Assembly: GCF_016765655.2 (NCBI RefSeq)
Contig: NZ_CP086106.1
Coordinates: 1,176,501-1,240,500, forward strand
Direction of reading: 5' to 3'
Source: Skermanella mucosa
Lineage (GTDB): Bacteria > Pseudomonadota > Alphaproteobacteria > Azospirillales > Azospirillaceae
DNA: 64,000 bases
The notes beneath the pieces are model-generated. The model worked only from the letters and a program-made list of their open reading frames with translations. It was not told where the DNA came from and did not search any database. Positions 55,030 through 63,556 of this stretch are shown here, one piece after another. The first letter of the stretch is position 1, and every line of letters begins with the position of its first letter. Both the position numbers and the translations under genes were made by a program.

Positions 55030-57282
55030 ATGCTCGCCTCTCTCCAGGACGCCGTGGATCGGCGCAACGCGATCCTTCAGGCGATCGCCCACGGCGCCGC
55101 CGCGATGGTGGCCCTTCCGGACTGGCGGGCCGGGATCGATGATCTGCTCGGCCGGCTCGCCGCCGCCGCCGGCGTCAGCCGGGTCTATCTGTTCGAGGTC
55201 CACGAGGTAGCGGGGCAGGGGCTGGCGCAGACCTGCCGGCACGACTGGGCGGCCCCGGGGCTGGCGCCCCTGGTCGGCGATCCGCGCAATACCGACGAGA
55301 AGCTGGTCGGCACCGACCCGACGCTGACGGACTGGACCGAGCGCCGCCGGCGCGGCGAGCTGATCCAGGGACTGACCCGCGACCTGTCCGGATACCTGCG
55401 GGAGGACTTCGAGTACCAGCGCATCCTTTCCTTCGTTTCGGTCCCGATCCTGTTGGACGGCGTCTGGTGGGGGCATCTCGGCTTCGACGACTGCGAGAGC
55501 GAGCGGGTCTGGTCCGAGCTTGAGCTGGACGTGCTGAAGACGGCCGCCGCCCTGATCGCCGGCGCGGTCGAGCGCAGCCGGGCCGCCGGCGTCCTGCGCA
55601 CCAGCGAGGCGCTGAAGAGCGCGATGCTCGACACCGCGCTGGACTGCGTCATCACGATCGACGACGGCGGGCGGGTGGTGGAGTTCAACCGGGCGGCGGA
55701 ACGCACCTTCGGCTGGCGCCGCGAAGCGGTGATCGGGCGGTCGCTCGCCGAGGTGATCGTCCCGCCGGAAATGCGCGGTCCCCATGAGACCGGGCTCGGC
55801 CGCTATCTGGCGTCGGGGGAGACCCGAGTCCTCGGCTCCAGGATCGAGGTCGAGGGCCTGCGGTCCGACGGCAGCCGGATGCCGCTGGAACTGGCGATCA
55901 CCGAGGTGGCGACGGCGGAGGGCCGGTTCTTCACGGCCTATCTGCGCGACATCACCGAGCGCCGGCAGGCCCGCGCCCGGCTGGAACGCATGGCCTATTT
56001 CGATGCCGTGACGGGCCTGCCCAACCGCGCCCAGCTGCTGAAGCGGGTGGCGGAGCGTCAGGCGGCGTCCGAGTCGCCCTGGATCGTCGCGGTGGAGCTG
56101 ACGCGCTTCGGCAGCCTCAAGATCAGCCTGGGCACCGCCTTCGCCGACACGCTCCTGCGCGCCCTGACCTCCCGGCTCGGGGAGCGCCTGGGCGACGACG
56201 CCCTGCTGGCCCGCACCGGCGACCGGCAGCTGGCCGTCCTGGGGACCGCCGCCGGCGGGGCCGAGGAAGAAACCGCCCGCCGGTTGGGCCAAGCGCTCTA
56301 CGAGCCGTTCCACCTGGATGGCAGGACGGTTTTCATGACGGCGAGCTACGGCATCGCCGCCGGCCAGGTCGAGCCCGAGGCGCTTCTGCGCAACGCCGAG
56401 GTGGCCTGCGAGCGCGCGGTCGAGGCGGGCGGCGGGACCTGCTTGTATGACGAGACCATGCACGCAGCGCAGCTGGACCGGTTGAGCCTTGAAACCGACC
56501 TGCGCCGCGCGATCGATGCCGGCGACCAGATCTGGGTCGCCTACCAGCCGATCGTGGCGTTGCGGGAAGGCCGCCTCGCCGGGTTCGAGGCGCTGGTGCG
56601 CTGGGACCACCCGACCCGCGGCAGGGTGTCGCCCGGGGTCTTCATCCCGATCGCCGAGGTCACGGGGCTGATCGTGCCGCTTGGCCGGCTGGTCCTGCAC
56701 AGGGCCTGCCACCAGATGGTGCGCTGGACGGCGATGCGGGGGCAGGGCGCCGAGCCGCTGTTCATGAGCATCAACCTCTCCGCCCGGCAGCTCGGCGACC
56801 GCGACCTGCTGGATACCGTGGCGGAGGCGCTGGCGGAAAGCGGCGTCGATCCCGCCCAGATCAAGCTGGAGCTGACCGAGACCGCGGCCATGAGCCAAGC
56901 CGGGGAGATGATCGGCGTTCTCTGGCAGCTCAAGGCGCTGGGATTGCGGCTGTCGATCGACGATTTCGGCACCGGCTACTCGTCGCTCAGCTATCTCCAC
57001 CGGTTTCCGGTCGATTCGCTGAAGGTCGACCAGTCCTTCGTCGCGGCGATGTGCCGGTCGACCGAGAGCCGGGACATGGTCCGGATCATCGTCGACCTCG
57101 CCCATCTGCTGAAGCTTGAGGTCATCGCCGAGGGCATCGAGACGGCGGAGGACGCGAAGCTGCTGTCCGACATGGCCTGCGGCTTCGGCCAGGGCTATCT
57201 GTTCAGCGCCCCGCTGCCGCCGCAGGAGGCGGCCGGCTGGATCGCGCCCGGAAGTGCCGAGCGGGAGATATCGCTGACCTGA
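55030..57282 (+). CDS. GAF-PAS-degenerate GGDEF-EAL protein, c-di-GMP phosphodiesterase candidate
   Basis: 750 residues, cytoplasmic, with GAGAGGGG before the ATG. Domains: GAF (about 20-175), PAS with FNRAAERTFGWRREAVIGRS and PAC (about 190-310), a GGDEF fold (about 320-480) and EAL (about 490-740). The GGDEF signature reads TGDRQ at 396-400, so cyclase activity is not expected. EAL is intact: FEALVRW (Glu520-Leu522), ELTETAAM, IDDFGTGYSSL, KVDQSF and AEGIET, so c-di-GMP hydrolysis is plausible, possibly controlled by GTP on the degenerate domain. It may act on the same pool sensed by the PilZ chemoreceptor in this window, but that link is speculation. Confidence 0.92.
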   Translation: MLASLQDAVDRRNAILQAIAHGAAAMVALPDWRAGIDDLLGRLAAAAGVSRVYLFEVHEVAGQGLAQTCRHDWAAPGLAPLVGDPRNTDEKLVGTDPTLTDWTERRRRGELIQGLTRDLSGYLREDFEYQRILSFVSVPILLDGVWWGHLGFDDCESERVWSELELDVLKTAAALIAGAVERSRAAGVLRTSEALKSAMLDTALDCVITIDDGGRVVEFNRAAERTFGWRREAVIGRSLAEVIVPPEMRGPHETGLGRYLASGETRVLGSRIEVEGLRSDGSRMPLELAITEVATAEGRFFTAYLRDITERRQARARLERMAYFDAVTGLPNRAQLLKRVAERQAASESPWIVAVELTRFGSLKISLGTAFADTLLRALTSRLGERLGDDALLARTGDRQLAVLGTAAGGAEEETARRLGQALYEPFHLDGRTVFMTASYGIAAGQVEPEALLRNAEVACERAVEAGGGTCLYDETMHAAQLDRLSLETDLRRAIDAGDQIWVAYQPIVALREGRLAGFEALVRWDHPTRGRVSPGVFIPIAEVTGLIVPLGRLVLHRACHQMVRWTAMRGQGAEPLFMSINLSARQLGDRDLLDTVAEALAESGVDPAQIKLELTETAAMSQAGEMIGVLWQLKALGLRLSIDDFGTGYSSLSYLHRFPVDSLKVDQSFVAAMCRSTESRDMVRIIVDLAHLLKLEVIAEGIETAEDAKLLSDMACGFGQGYLFSAPLPPQEAAGWIAPGSAEREISLT

Positions 57283-57288
57283 TCAATC

Positions 57289-57384
57289 GTAGGTCGGCCT
57301 TCGCCCGTCAGGGCGAACGCCGACACCCTGCGTCAACGTTCCGGCCACGCTGTCGGCGTCGGCCTTCGGCCAAGGCCGACCTAC
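57289..57384. repeat. Composite REP-like element, copies 2 and 3
   Basis: Outer arms GTAGGTCGGCCT (57289-57300) and AGGCCGACCTAC (57373-57384) match those at 8275-8305 exactly. Inside are two more hairpins: TCGCCCGTCAGGGCGA (57301-57316) and GGCCTTCGGCCAAGGCC (57361-57377). It lies between the EAL gene and the terminator near rpsU. Confidence 0.75.
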
Positions 57385-57436
57385 AAGACTACGAGAATCT
57401 ACAGCCGCGTCCGATCGCCGTAGATCACCAAAGCCG

Positions 57437-57470
57437 AAAACCGCCACCGGACGGTGCCGGGGCGGTTTTT
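57437..57470. terminator. Bidirectional terminator between the EAL gene and rpsU
   Basis: AAAACCGCC (57437-57445) pairs with GGCGGTTTT (57461-57469). A T-run on one side and an A-run on the other allow it to work for both the plus-strand EAL gene and the convergent minus-strand rpsU. Confidence 0.8.
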
Positions 57471-57521
57471 GCAAGCTTGGCCTGGAATCCGCGGTCTCGA
57501 CGGGCGCGGACCGTCAGTCGA

Positions 57522-57725
57522 TCAATAGCCTTCACGCTCCATGCGCTTGCGCAGCAGCTTGCGGGTGCGGCGAACGGCCTCCGCCTTCTCACGCGCACGC
57601 TTCTCCGAGGGCTTCTCGTAGTTGCGCCGCAGCTTCATTTCACGGAAAATCCCTTCGCGCTGCATCTTCTTCTTCAGCGCGCGCAGGGCCTGATCGACGT
57701 TGTTGTCACGAACCAGCACTTGCAC
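57522..57725 (-). CDS. rpsU: 30S ribosomal protein S21
   Basis: 67 residues from GTG 57725, giving the expected N-terminus [26 protein letters not shown] lies about 9 bases before it. The body [20 protein letters not shown] and the basic C-terminus are typical of alphaproteobacterial S21. S21 helps translation initiation on the 30S subunit. The gene is alone, divergent from def. Confidence 0.95.
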   Translation of the reverse strand: MQVLVRDNNVDQALRALKKKMQREGIFREMKLRRNYEKPSEKRAREKAEAVRRTRKLLRKRMEREGY

Positions 57726-57916
57726 GGTTTGGTGTCTCTCCAACAGTTGAATTCAAACGCACGATGCGCAAAAGGCACCCGTCCGACTTTGGTCGCGGGT
57801 TCTAGCATGCCGGGGAGCCCTTTCTCAAGGACTAAACGGTTGCCGACCGCATCCGTTCCGTCAAACCGGTGCGGCGCGGGCTTTGCTTCCGCAGCTTATA
57901 CACCCATACTGGGGCC

Positions 57917-58525
57917 ATGGCTATTCTGAAGATCGCCCGCATGGGCCATCCCGTCCTGCGCCGGGTCGCCGATCCCGTCGAGGACCCGTCCGACCCGGAA
58001 ATCCGGCGGCTGATCGCCGACATGGCGGAGACCATGGCCGACGCGTCGGGCGCCGGGCTGGCGGCACCGCAGGTCCATGTGCCGAAAAGGGTCATCCTGT
58101 TCATCGTGCCCGGCGAGCGCGCGACCCTGGAGGGGGAGGAGGACCGGCCGCGCGGGCTGTCGGTACTGATCAACCCCGTGATCGAGCCGGTCGGCACCGG
58201 GATGGTGCCGGGGTGGGAAGGCTGCCTGTCGATACCCGGCCTGCGCGGCATCGTGCCGCGCCACGCCCACATCCGCTACCGCGGGCTGGATGCCGAGGGC
58301 CGGCCGGTGGAACGCGAGGCCAGGGGATTCCATGCCCGCGTCGTCCAGCACGAGCTGGACCATCTCGACGGCGTGCTCTACCTGGACCGGATGCCCGACC
58401 TCGCCCTGCTGACCTTCAACGAGGAAATCCGCTACTTTCCCGACGACCTGTCGGAGTTGGCTTTGCGAGGCCGCGACGCCACATCCTTTAACCAAACCAA
58501 CGATGGGAACGGGACCCAGGAATGA
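57917..58525 (+). CDS. def: Peptide deformylase
   Basis: 202 residues from ATG 57917. All three deformylase motifs are present: GAGLAAPQV (46-53), EGCLSIP with metal ligand Cys103, and QHELDHLDG with His145, Glu146 and His149. It removes the N-formyl group from new proteins. The C-terminus is longer than in E. coli Def and ends polar. It overlaps the COQ9 gene by ATGA. Being one of possibly several def genes, it may be a paralogue; no fmt follows. Confidence 0.95.
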   Translation: MAILKIARMGHPVLRRVADPVEDPSDPEIRRLIADMAETMADASGAGLAAPQVHVPKRVILFIVPGERATLEGEEDRPRGLSVLINPVIEPVGTGMVPGWEGCLSIPGLRGIVPRHAHIRYRGLDAEGRPVEREARGFHARVVQHELDHLDGVLYLDRMPDLALLTFNEEIRYFPDDLSELALRGRDATSFNQTNDGNGTQE

Positions 58526-59208
58526 ACGGGGCTGGAATGGAAGAAGACGGGTTCGATCTCGACCGGATCAAGGACGAAATCCTCGAAGCGATGCTGCCCA
58601 ACGTCATTTTCGATGGCTGGACAAACCAGTCCCTGCGCGACGCGGTAGCACTGACCGGTCATGACGGCGGCACGGCGCAGCTGGCCTTTCCCGGCGGCAT
58701 CCCGCAGATCGTCGAGCATTTCAGCGGCTGGGCCGACCGCAGGATGCTGGAGGAGCTGGACAGGCACGACCTTGCCGCCATGAAGGTGCGCGACCGCATC
58801 ACCCTGGCGGTCCGGGCGCGGCTGGAGATCCTGGCGCCCCACGAGGAGGCGGTCCGGCGCGCGCTGACCTTCCTGGCCCTGCCGCAGAACGCGGGGCTGG
58901 GGGGCAGGATCGTCTATCGCACGGTCGACGCCATGTGGTACGCGGCGGGCGACACCTCGACGGACCACAACTACTATACCAAGCGCGCCCTGCTGGCCGC
59001 CGTCCTGACCTCGACCACACTCTACTGGCTCAACGACCAGTCGGACGGCAAGGCGGAAACCTGGGCCTTCCTGGACCGGCGGATCGCCGACGTCATGCGG
59101 GTCGGGCGGACCACCGGCAAGGTCTCGGGCATCGGAAACATGCTCGCCAACCTGCCGTCACCCTTCCGGTTCGCCCGGAACGTGCGCCGCCGGGCGTCCG
59201 GCTACTGA
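58522..59208 (+). CDS. COQ9 family ubiquinone biosynthesis protein
   Basis: 228 residues. It has the COQ9 pattern: an N-terminal TetR-like helical part (DEILEAMLPNVIFDGWTNQS), FFxGGI-type segment AQLAFPGGIPQIVEHF, and the C-terminal lipid-binding region NYYTKRALLAAVLTSTTLYW followed by FLDRRIADVMRVGR. COQ9 binds polyprenylated ubiquinone precursors and assists COQ7. Alphaproteobacteria are the main bacteria with COQ9. Its start overlaps def by ATGA, and it is convergent with the epimerase gene 3 bases after its stop. Confidence 0.9.
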   Translation: MNGAGMEEDGFDLDRIKDEILEAMLPNVIFDGWTNQSLRDAVALTGHDGGTAQLAFPGGIPQIVEHFSGWADRRMLEELDRHDLAAMKVRDRITLAVRARLEILAPHEEAVRRALTFLALPQNAGLGGRIVYRTVDAMWYAAGDTSTDHNYYTKRALLAAVLTSTTLYWLNDQSDGKAETWAFLDRRIADVMRVGRTTGKVSGIGNMLANLPSPFRFARNVRRRASGY

Positions 59209-59211
59209 CGC

Positions 59212-60156
59212 CTACTCGGCCGCGATACCGCGGGAGACCGCCGCCAGGGTTTCCCGCAACCCCTCCGCGACGGGGGTGTCGGCGGTAAAGCCGAAGGCTT
59301 GCGCCGCCCGGCGCGGATCGCCCAGGGACTCGCGGATGTCCCCGGCGCGGGCGGGGCCGTGGATGATGCGCGGCTCGACCCCGCCGATGCGCGAGATGAT
59401 CCGCGCCAGTTCCAGCACCGTGGTCGGCCGGCCGGTGCAGACATTGTAGACGGCGCTGCCCTGCGGCTTGCCGTCCATCGCGGCCACCAGGTGCCTGACC
59501 ACGTCCGAGACATAGACGAAGTCGCGGGTCTGGCCGCCGTCGCCGTTCACGGTGATCTCCCGGCGTCCGGCCACGCGGTCGGCGAAGATCGCTATCACCC
59601 CGGAATAGGGCGATTTCGGGTCCTGGCGCGGCCCGTAGACATTGAAGAAGCGGAAACCCGTGGACGGCACGCCATGGACCCGCCACGCCACCCGGCCGTG
59701 AAGCTCGCAGCCCAGCTTGTCCGCGCCATAGGCCGACAAAGGCGCGGTCGCCGCGGTCTCGGCCAGCGGCATGTCGGGGGTGTCGCCATAGACCGCCGCC
59801 GACGAGGCGTAGACGACCGGGACGGGACCGCGCGGGTTGCAGGCCCGGGCGGCGTCGAACACGGCGACGGTGCCGGTCAGGTTGATCCGGTGGGTGCCCA
59901 GCCAATCCTCGTTGCCGCGCTGTACCGATGCGACGGCCGCCAGGTGGAAGCATCCGTCCACGCCGGCCATGGCCCGGGACACCGCCGCGGCGTCCGCCAC
60001 GTCCCCGACCATCAACTCGACGCCCGGCGGCAGGTTGGACCGTCGCCCCGTGGACAGATCGTCGAGCACCCGCACGCGGTCGCCGCGCGCGACCAGAGCG
60101 TCCGCCAGATGCGAGCCGATGAAGCCGCAACCACCGGTAACCAGCCAGAAAGCCAT
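59212..60156 (-). CDS. NAD-dependent epimerase/dehydratase (extended SDR, UDP-glucose 4-epimerase-like)
   Basis: 314 residues. Begins AFWLVTGGCGFIGSHLADAL (TGxxGFIG NAD motif); has the DLSTGR segment, active-site YASSAAVYG and YGADKLGCE (Tyr-x-x-x-Lys, Ser before), and GFRFFNVYGPRQDPKSPYSG. It is related to UDP-sugar 4-epimerases of the galE/wbpP kind and probably makes a nucleotide sugar for surface polysaccharide. No glycosyltransferase is adjacent. Confidence 0.9.
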   Translation of the reverse strand: MAFWLVTGGCGFIGSHLADALVARGDRVRVLDDLSTGRRSNLPPGVELMVGDVADAAAVSRAMAGVDGCFHLAAVASVQRGNEDWLGTHRINLTGTVAVFDAARACNPRGPVPVVYASSAAVYGDTPDMPLAETAATAPLSAYGADKLGCELHGRVAWRVHGVPSTGFRFFNVYGPRQDPKSPYSGVIAIFADRVAGRREITVNGDGGQTRDFVYVSDVVRHLVAAMDGKPQGSAVYNVCTGRPTTVLELARIISRIGGVEPRIIHGPARAGDIRESLGDPRRAAQAFGFTADTPVAEGLRETLAAVSRGIAAE

Positions 60157-60359
60157 GGAATTCCCCAGAACATACGGACCGGGGGAAAACGATCGTCATG
60201 GCGCCGGGTTGCCTCGGCTGCCGCCGTGCAGAAGCATTGCTTCGAAAGGACGCTCCTCCCGGCAAAGCGGCAGCCATCCGGCCGCCGGCGGGTTATAAGG
60301 GGACGAAAGCCCCACCCGCCGCCCCATCCGTTGCCCTATCTGCCGGAGGAGAGATCATC

Positions 60360-60641
60360 GTGGAAGAAACGAAAATCACGGCCGCCCTGCCGACCGCGAC
60401 CGTCGAGATGACGGTCCGCGAGCATCGGGACGACGGATCGGAAGTGATGACCATCAGCATACGCGCCACCCCGTCGTTCCGGTCGGTCGGCGACGCGTTC
60501 CGGCCGGCGGCCCTGATGTGGGCCAACCCGGTCGGGCTGTGGATGCGGATGGCCGCGCTCGCATGGCAGCCCTGGCTAGACCTGGCCGGAAGCGCCGCCG
60601 CCCCCCGGCTGCCGAAGCCTGACGGCCCCGCTACTCGGTGA
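60360..60641 (+). CDS. Small hypothetical protein (93 aa)
   Basis: 93 residues from GTG 60360, chosen because GGAGGAGA lies 7 bases upstream. The N-terminal half (TATVEMTVREHRDDGSEVMT) is beta-like. The C-terminal half has Trp-rich hydrophobic stretches (ALMWANPVGLWMRMAALAWQ) and may associate with membranes or granules. Such Trp/Leu repeats recall phasin-like or PHA-granule proteins, but I cannot assign it. It overlaps the convergent dehydrogenase gene by 11 bases. Confidence 0.55.
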   Translation: MEETKITAALPTATVEMTVREHRDDGSEVMTISIRATPSFRSVGDAFRPAALMWANPVGLWMRMAALAWQPWLDLAGSAAAPRLPKPDGPATR

Positions 60642-61584
60642 TGGCCTTGCCGGCCTGGGCCTTGTGCGCGGCCAGGGCCATCAGCCGGCGGTCGCGCCAG
60701 TCCTGCCGCGCCTGGAGCCGGTCTTCCGACAGCAGCAGGCGGCGCTGCCGCTCGATCCGGCCGGTGGTGTTCTCGTCCCAGGCCCGCGGCTCCGCCTGGC
60801 TCTGCGCCAGTTCGTAATACATCTGCCCGTAGCGCGCGATGTAATCGACGATGCCGCCCGGCGCGTTCAGGTCGATCGTCTCGAACGGGCCCATGAAGGA
60901 CCAGCGCAGGCCCAGGCCTTCGCGGATGGTCTTGTCCACGTCCTCGACCGTGACCACGCCGTCCTGGACCAGCTTGAACGCCTCGTTCAGCAGCGCTCCC
61001 TGGAGCCGGTTCAGCACGAATCCTGGGATCTCGCGCGTGGTGCGGATCGGCTCCTGCCCGAGGGCCGTCATCAGCGCCTGGGTCCGCAGGACCACCTCCT
61101 CGTCGGTCCAGGGGGCGGGGATCAGCTCGACCAGGGGGATCAGGTAGGTGGGATTTACGGGATGGGCCACGAGGCATCTCGCGCGGCCCGCCAGATGCTC
61201 GGTGAAGCTGGAAGCCGGCAGCCCCGACGAGGAACTGGCGATCGCCGCCTCGGGCTCGGCCAGGCGATCCAGTTCCGAGAACAGCGCGCGCTTCACGGCA
61301 ACCTGTTCGACGACGCATTCCTGCACGTGGCTGGCTCCGCCGACCGCCTCCGCCAGGTCGGAACTCGGTTCGATCCGCTCCAGCAGCCGGTCCGGCTCGA
61401 CCGCGATCAGGCCGAAATTGAACAGGTCGCGCAAATTGCCTTCGATGACCTTCATCGCCAGGGGCAGGGCTTCGGGATTGCTGTCGAAAAGGGCGACCCG
61501 GCGATTGGCGCGGGCGCAGACGATCGCCCAGCCGCGTCCCACCAGTCCGGCGCCGACAACGGCGATCTTGTCCACCATGGCCAT
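60631..61584 (-). CDS. 3-hydroxyacyl-CoA dehydrogenase family protein (lambda-crystallin / carnitine dehydrogenase-like)
   Basis: 317 residues from ATG 61584 (GGAG about 8 bases before it). It has an NAD-binding KIAVVGAGLVGRGWAIVCAR, then ASSSSGLPAS and VAHPVNPTYLIPLVELIPAP with the catalytic His, and a C-terminal helical domain with PGFVLNRLQGALLNEA. It oxidises a 3-hydroxy acid or CoA ester. Its length and HPVNPTYLIPLVE signature place it nearer the short 3-hydroxybutyryl-CoA/L-gulonate/carnitine dehydrogenase group than FadB. It is read in the same direction as the D-2-hydroxyacid dehydrogenase upstream. Confidence 0.88.
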   Translation of the reverse strand: MAMVDKIAVVGAGLVGRGWAIVCARANRRVALFDSNPEALPLAMKVIEGNLRDLFNFGLIAVEPDRLLERIEPSSDLAEAVGGASHVQECVVEQVAVKRALFSELDRLAEPEAAIASSSSGLPASSFTEHLAGRARCLVAHPVNPTYLIPLVELIPAPWTDEEVVLRTQALMTALGQEPIRTTREIPGFVLNRLQGALLNEAFKLVQDGVVTVEDVDKTIREGLGLRWSFMGPFETIDLNAPGGIVDYIARYGQMYYELAQSQAEPRAWDENTTGRIERQRRLLLSEDRLQARQDWRDRRLMALAAHKAQAGKAITE

Positions 61585-61830
61585 GGGGTTTCTCCACTTT
61601 CTTCGGTATCTAGCGGATCAATGACAGGAACCTCTTTCCCGCGCCGGAAGGGACCGGGAAGAGCGTCTGGCTGCGCGACCCTAGGCCCTCGAACAACCCG
61701 AATCGAGTCCGAAACGATTTATATCTCATATATTTCGTTTCTACTTTGAAATGAAGTTGAGAGTAGTCGTCGAGACTGCTTCCCTGGCCTGATCCGGTGC
61801 GCGTCGCCCTGGCGAAGCGCCCTGCCGAGG

Positions 61831-62772
61831 TCAGGCGACGCGGTGTCGCGGCGCACCGCCTGCCAGCACGGCGGCGACGTCCGAGACGACGTCCATGCCC
61901 ATCCGCTCCATCGACTCCGCGGTGGCGGCCCCGATATGCGGCGTGGCGACGAAGTTGGGCAGGGACAGCAGGGGATGGTCGCGGGGCGGCGGTTCCACCA
62001 CGAAGACATCCGTGGCGGCGCCGGCGAGGGTGCCGCCGGCGAGCGCGTCGCGCAGCGCCGCCTCGTCCACGATGCCGCCGCGCGACAGGTTCAGGACCAT
62101 GGCCTCCGGACGCATCAGGGCCAGCCGGCGCGCGTCGATCAGCTTTTCGGTGTCTCGGCTGAGAGGAATGTGCAGGGTCAGCACGTCGACGCGGGGCAGC
62201 AGCTCCTCCAGGGTGGCGCAACGCTCGGCGCCGGCTTCCCGGAAGGCATCCTCGGCCGCGAACGGATCATATGCCAGGATCGGGGCGCCGAATGCCGATC
62301 TGAACAAGGCTGCGGTGCGCCGTCCGATGCTGCCCAGGCCGACCACCCCGACGGTCCTGCCGGTCAGCTCGATCCCCCGGGGCGGCGGACCGGCCAGACT
62401 GCCGTCCCGCAGCATCCGATCCAATTGGGCGATCCGGCGCGCCACGGAAAGCGCCAGGCCGACCGAGAGTTCGGCCACCGCGTTGGCATTGGCCCCGGGG
62501 GTGCTGATCACCACCACGCCGCGTTCGCGGGCGGCGTCCAGATCGATGTTGTCGACGCCGACGCCGTGCTTGCCGATCACCTTCAGCCGGAGAGCCGCCG
62601 CGATCAGCTCGCGCGGGATCTTGCCGGTCCGGACGATCAGGCCGTCCGCATCCTCGTGCCACCGCGTCCGGGCGGGGTCGTCCGCGTCGATCACGTCGCA
62701 ACTTTGTCTCAGGGTCGCGACCGCGCTCGACGCGATCGGTTCCAGCACATAGACGAGAGGGCGTTCCACCAT
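61831..62772 (-). CDS. D-isomer specific 2-hydroxyacid dehydrogenase
   Basis: 313 residues from ATG 62772; the frame runs upstream to 62958 without homology. It has the substrate-domain segment KVIGKHGVGVDNIDLDAAR, the NAD motif GVVGLGSIGRRTAAL, LTLHIPLS, LNLSRGGIVDE with the catalytic Arg, and TPHIGAATAES with the catalytic His. It resembles phosphoglycerate dehydrogenase-type enzymes without the C-terminal ACT domain, so it is probably a hydroxypyruvate/glyoxylate or other 2-oxoacid reductase rather than SerA. Confidence 0.9.
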   Translation of the reverse strand: MVERPLVYVLEPIASSAVATLRQSCDVIDADDPARTRWHEDADGLIVRTGKIPRELIAAALRLKVIGKHGVGVDNIDLDAARERGVVVISTPGANANAVAELSVGLALSVARRIAQLDRMLRDGSLAGPPPRGIELTGRTVGVVGLGSIGRRTAALFRSAFGAPILAYDPFAAEDAFREAGAERCATLEELLPRVDVLTLHIPLSRDTEKLIDARRLALMRPEAMVLNLSRGGIVDEAALRDALAGGTLAGAATDVFVVEPPPRDHPLLSLPNFVATPHIGAATAESMERMGMDVVSDVAAVLAGGAPRHRVA

Positions 62773-63024
62773 GTCAGTTTCGCATACCTGTCTTCTTCGC
62801 CCGGCCGTCGGCGTGCCCGCTGCGGACACCCTTTCGCGCCAAGCCCCATCGACGTCGTGGCTACCGCCGCCGGTCACCCCGGGGTAGACCGAAGGTAACA
62901 CTCTGCTGACGCGGAGGTTCATGCCTGTCCGGCAAGCCTTTCCAAGCCAGCGCGACAAGTATGGCAGACTGCGGAAAAATCCATTGAAAAGGGACCGACT
63001 CCGGCGGGCATCGACCGGATTCCC

Positions 63025-63525
63025 CTACCGAATCTCTTTTTCGAGGTAACTCCCCTCGATACGGGCGACGACGCTGAACTCGTGGACGGCGCGGTCGCGC
63101 CGGTAGCGGACCGTCTTCAACTTGCCGTCGCGGCACCTCAGGTCTATGCGGTGCGGCACCAGTCCCGCCTCGCCGAAGGTGCGCGGCAGTTCCAATACGT
63201 CGCCGATCCTGACGACCCCGGCGCCCTGACCGTCCGCCACCCCGGCGGAGCGGAACCGCAGCGTCACGGCGCCGCCCGCGCCCGGCAGGTCGATCGGGCC
63301 GAAGCTGACCGGCGGCGCACGGTCTCCCTCCTCCAGGAGTTCCAGCGGGATCTCGACGTTGGCGGTGCCGAAGCCGCGGCAACCCGCCAGGGTGACGGCG
63401 ACCGGCTGGGCGGAATGGAGATAGGCCGACAGGAAATAGGCCGCGGTGCCCGTCACCGCTCCCAGCGTTACGAGCAAGGCCGCCGCCATCCCGCGGCTCA
63501 TGCCGCGTCCGGCAAACCTGCGCAT
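63025..63525 (-). CDS. Membrane-anchored hypothetical protein
   Basis: 166 residues; start ATG 63525 or the in-frame ATG at 63501. One N-terminal membrane helix (MAAALLVTLGAVTGTAAYFL) is followed by a beta-rich exported domain with two Cys (AGCRGFG, DLRCRDGK) that could form a disulfide. No family recognised. It is downstream of the anti-sigma-factor-like gene in the same direction by 31 bases, so co-transcription is likely. Confidence 0.6.
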   Translation of the reverse strand: MRRFAGRGMSRGMAAALLVTLGAVTGTAAYFLSAYLHSAQPVAVTLAGCRGFGTANVEIPLELLEEGDRAPPVSFGPIDLPGAGGAVTLRFRSAGVADGQGAGVVRIGDVLELPRTFGEAGLVPHRIDLRCRDGKLKTVRYRRDRAVHEFSVVARIEGSYLEKEIR

Positions 63526-63556
63526 CGGACCGGGCCGCCCGCGGAAGGCCGGGCGC

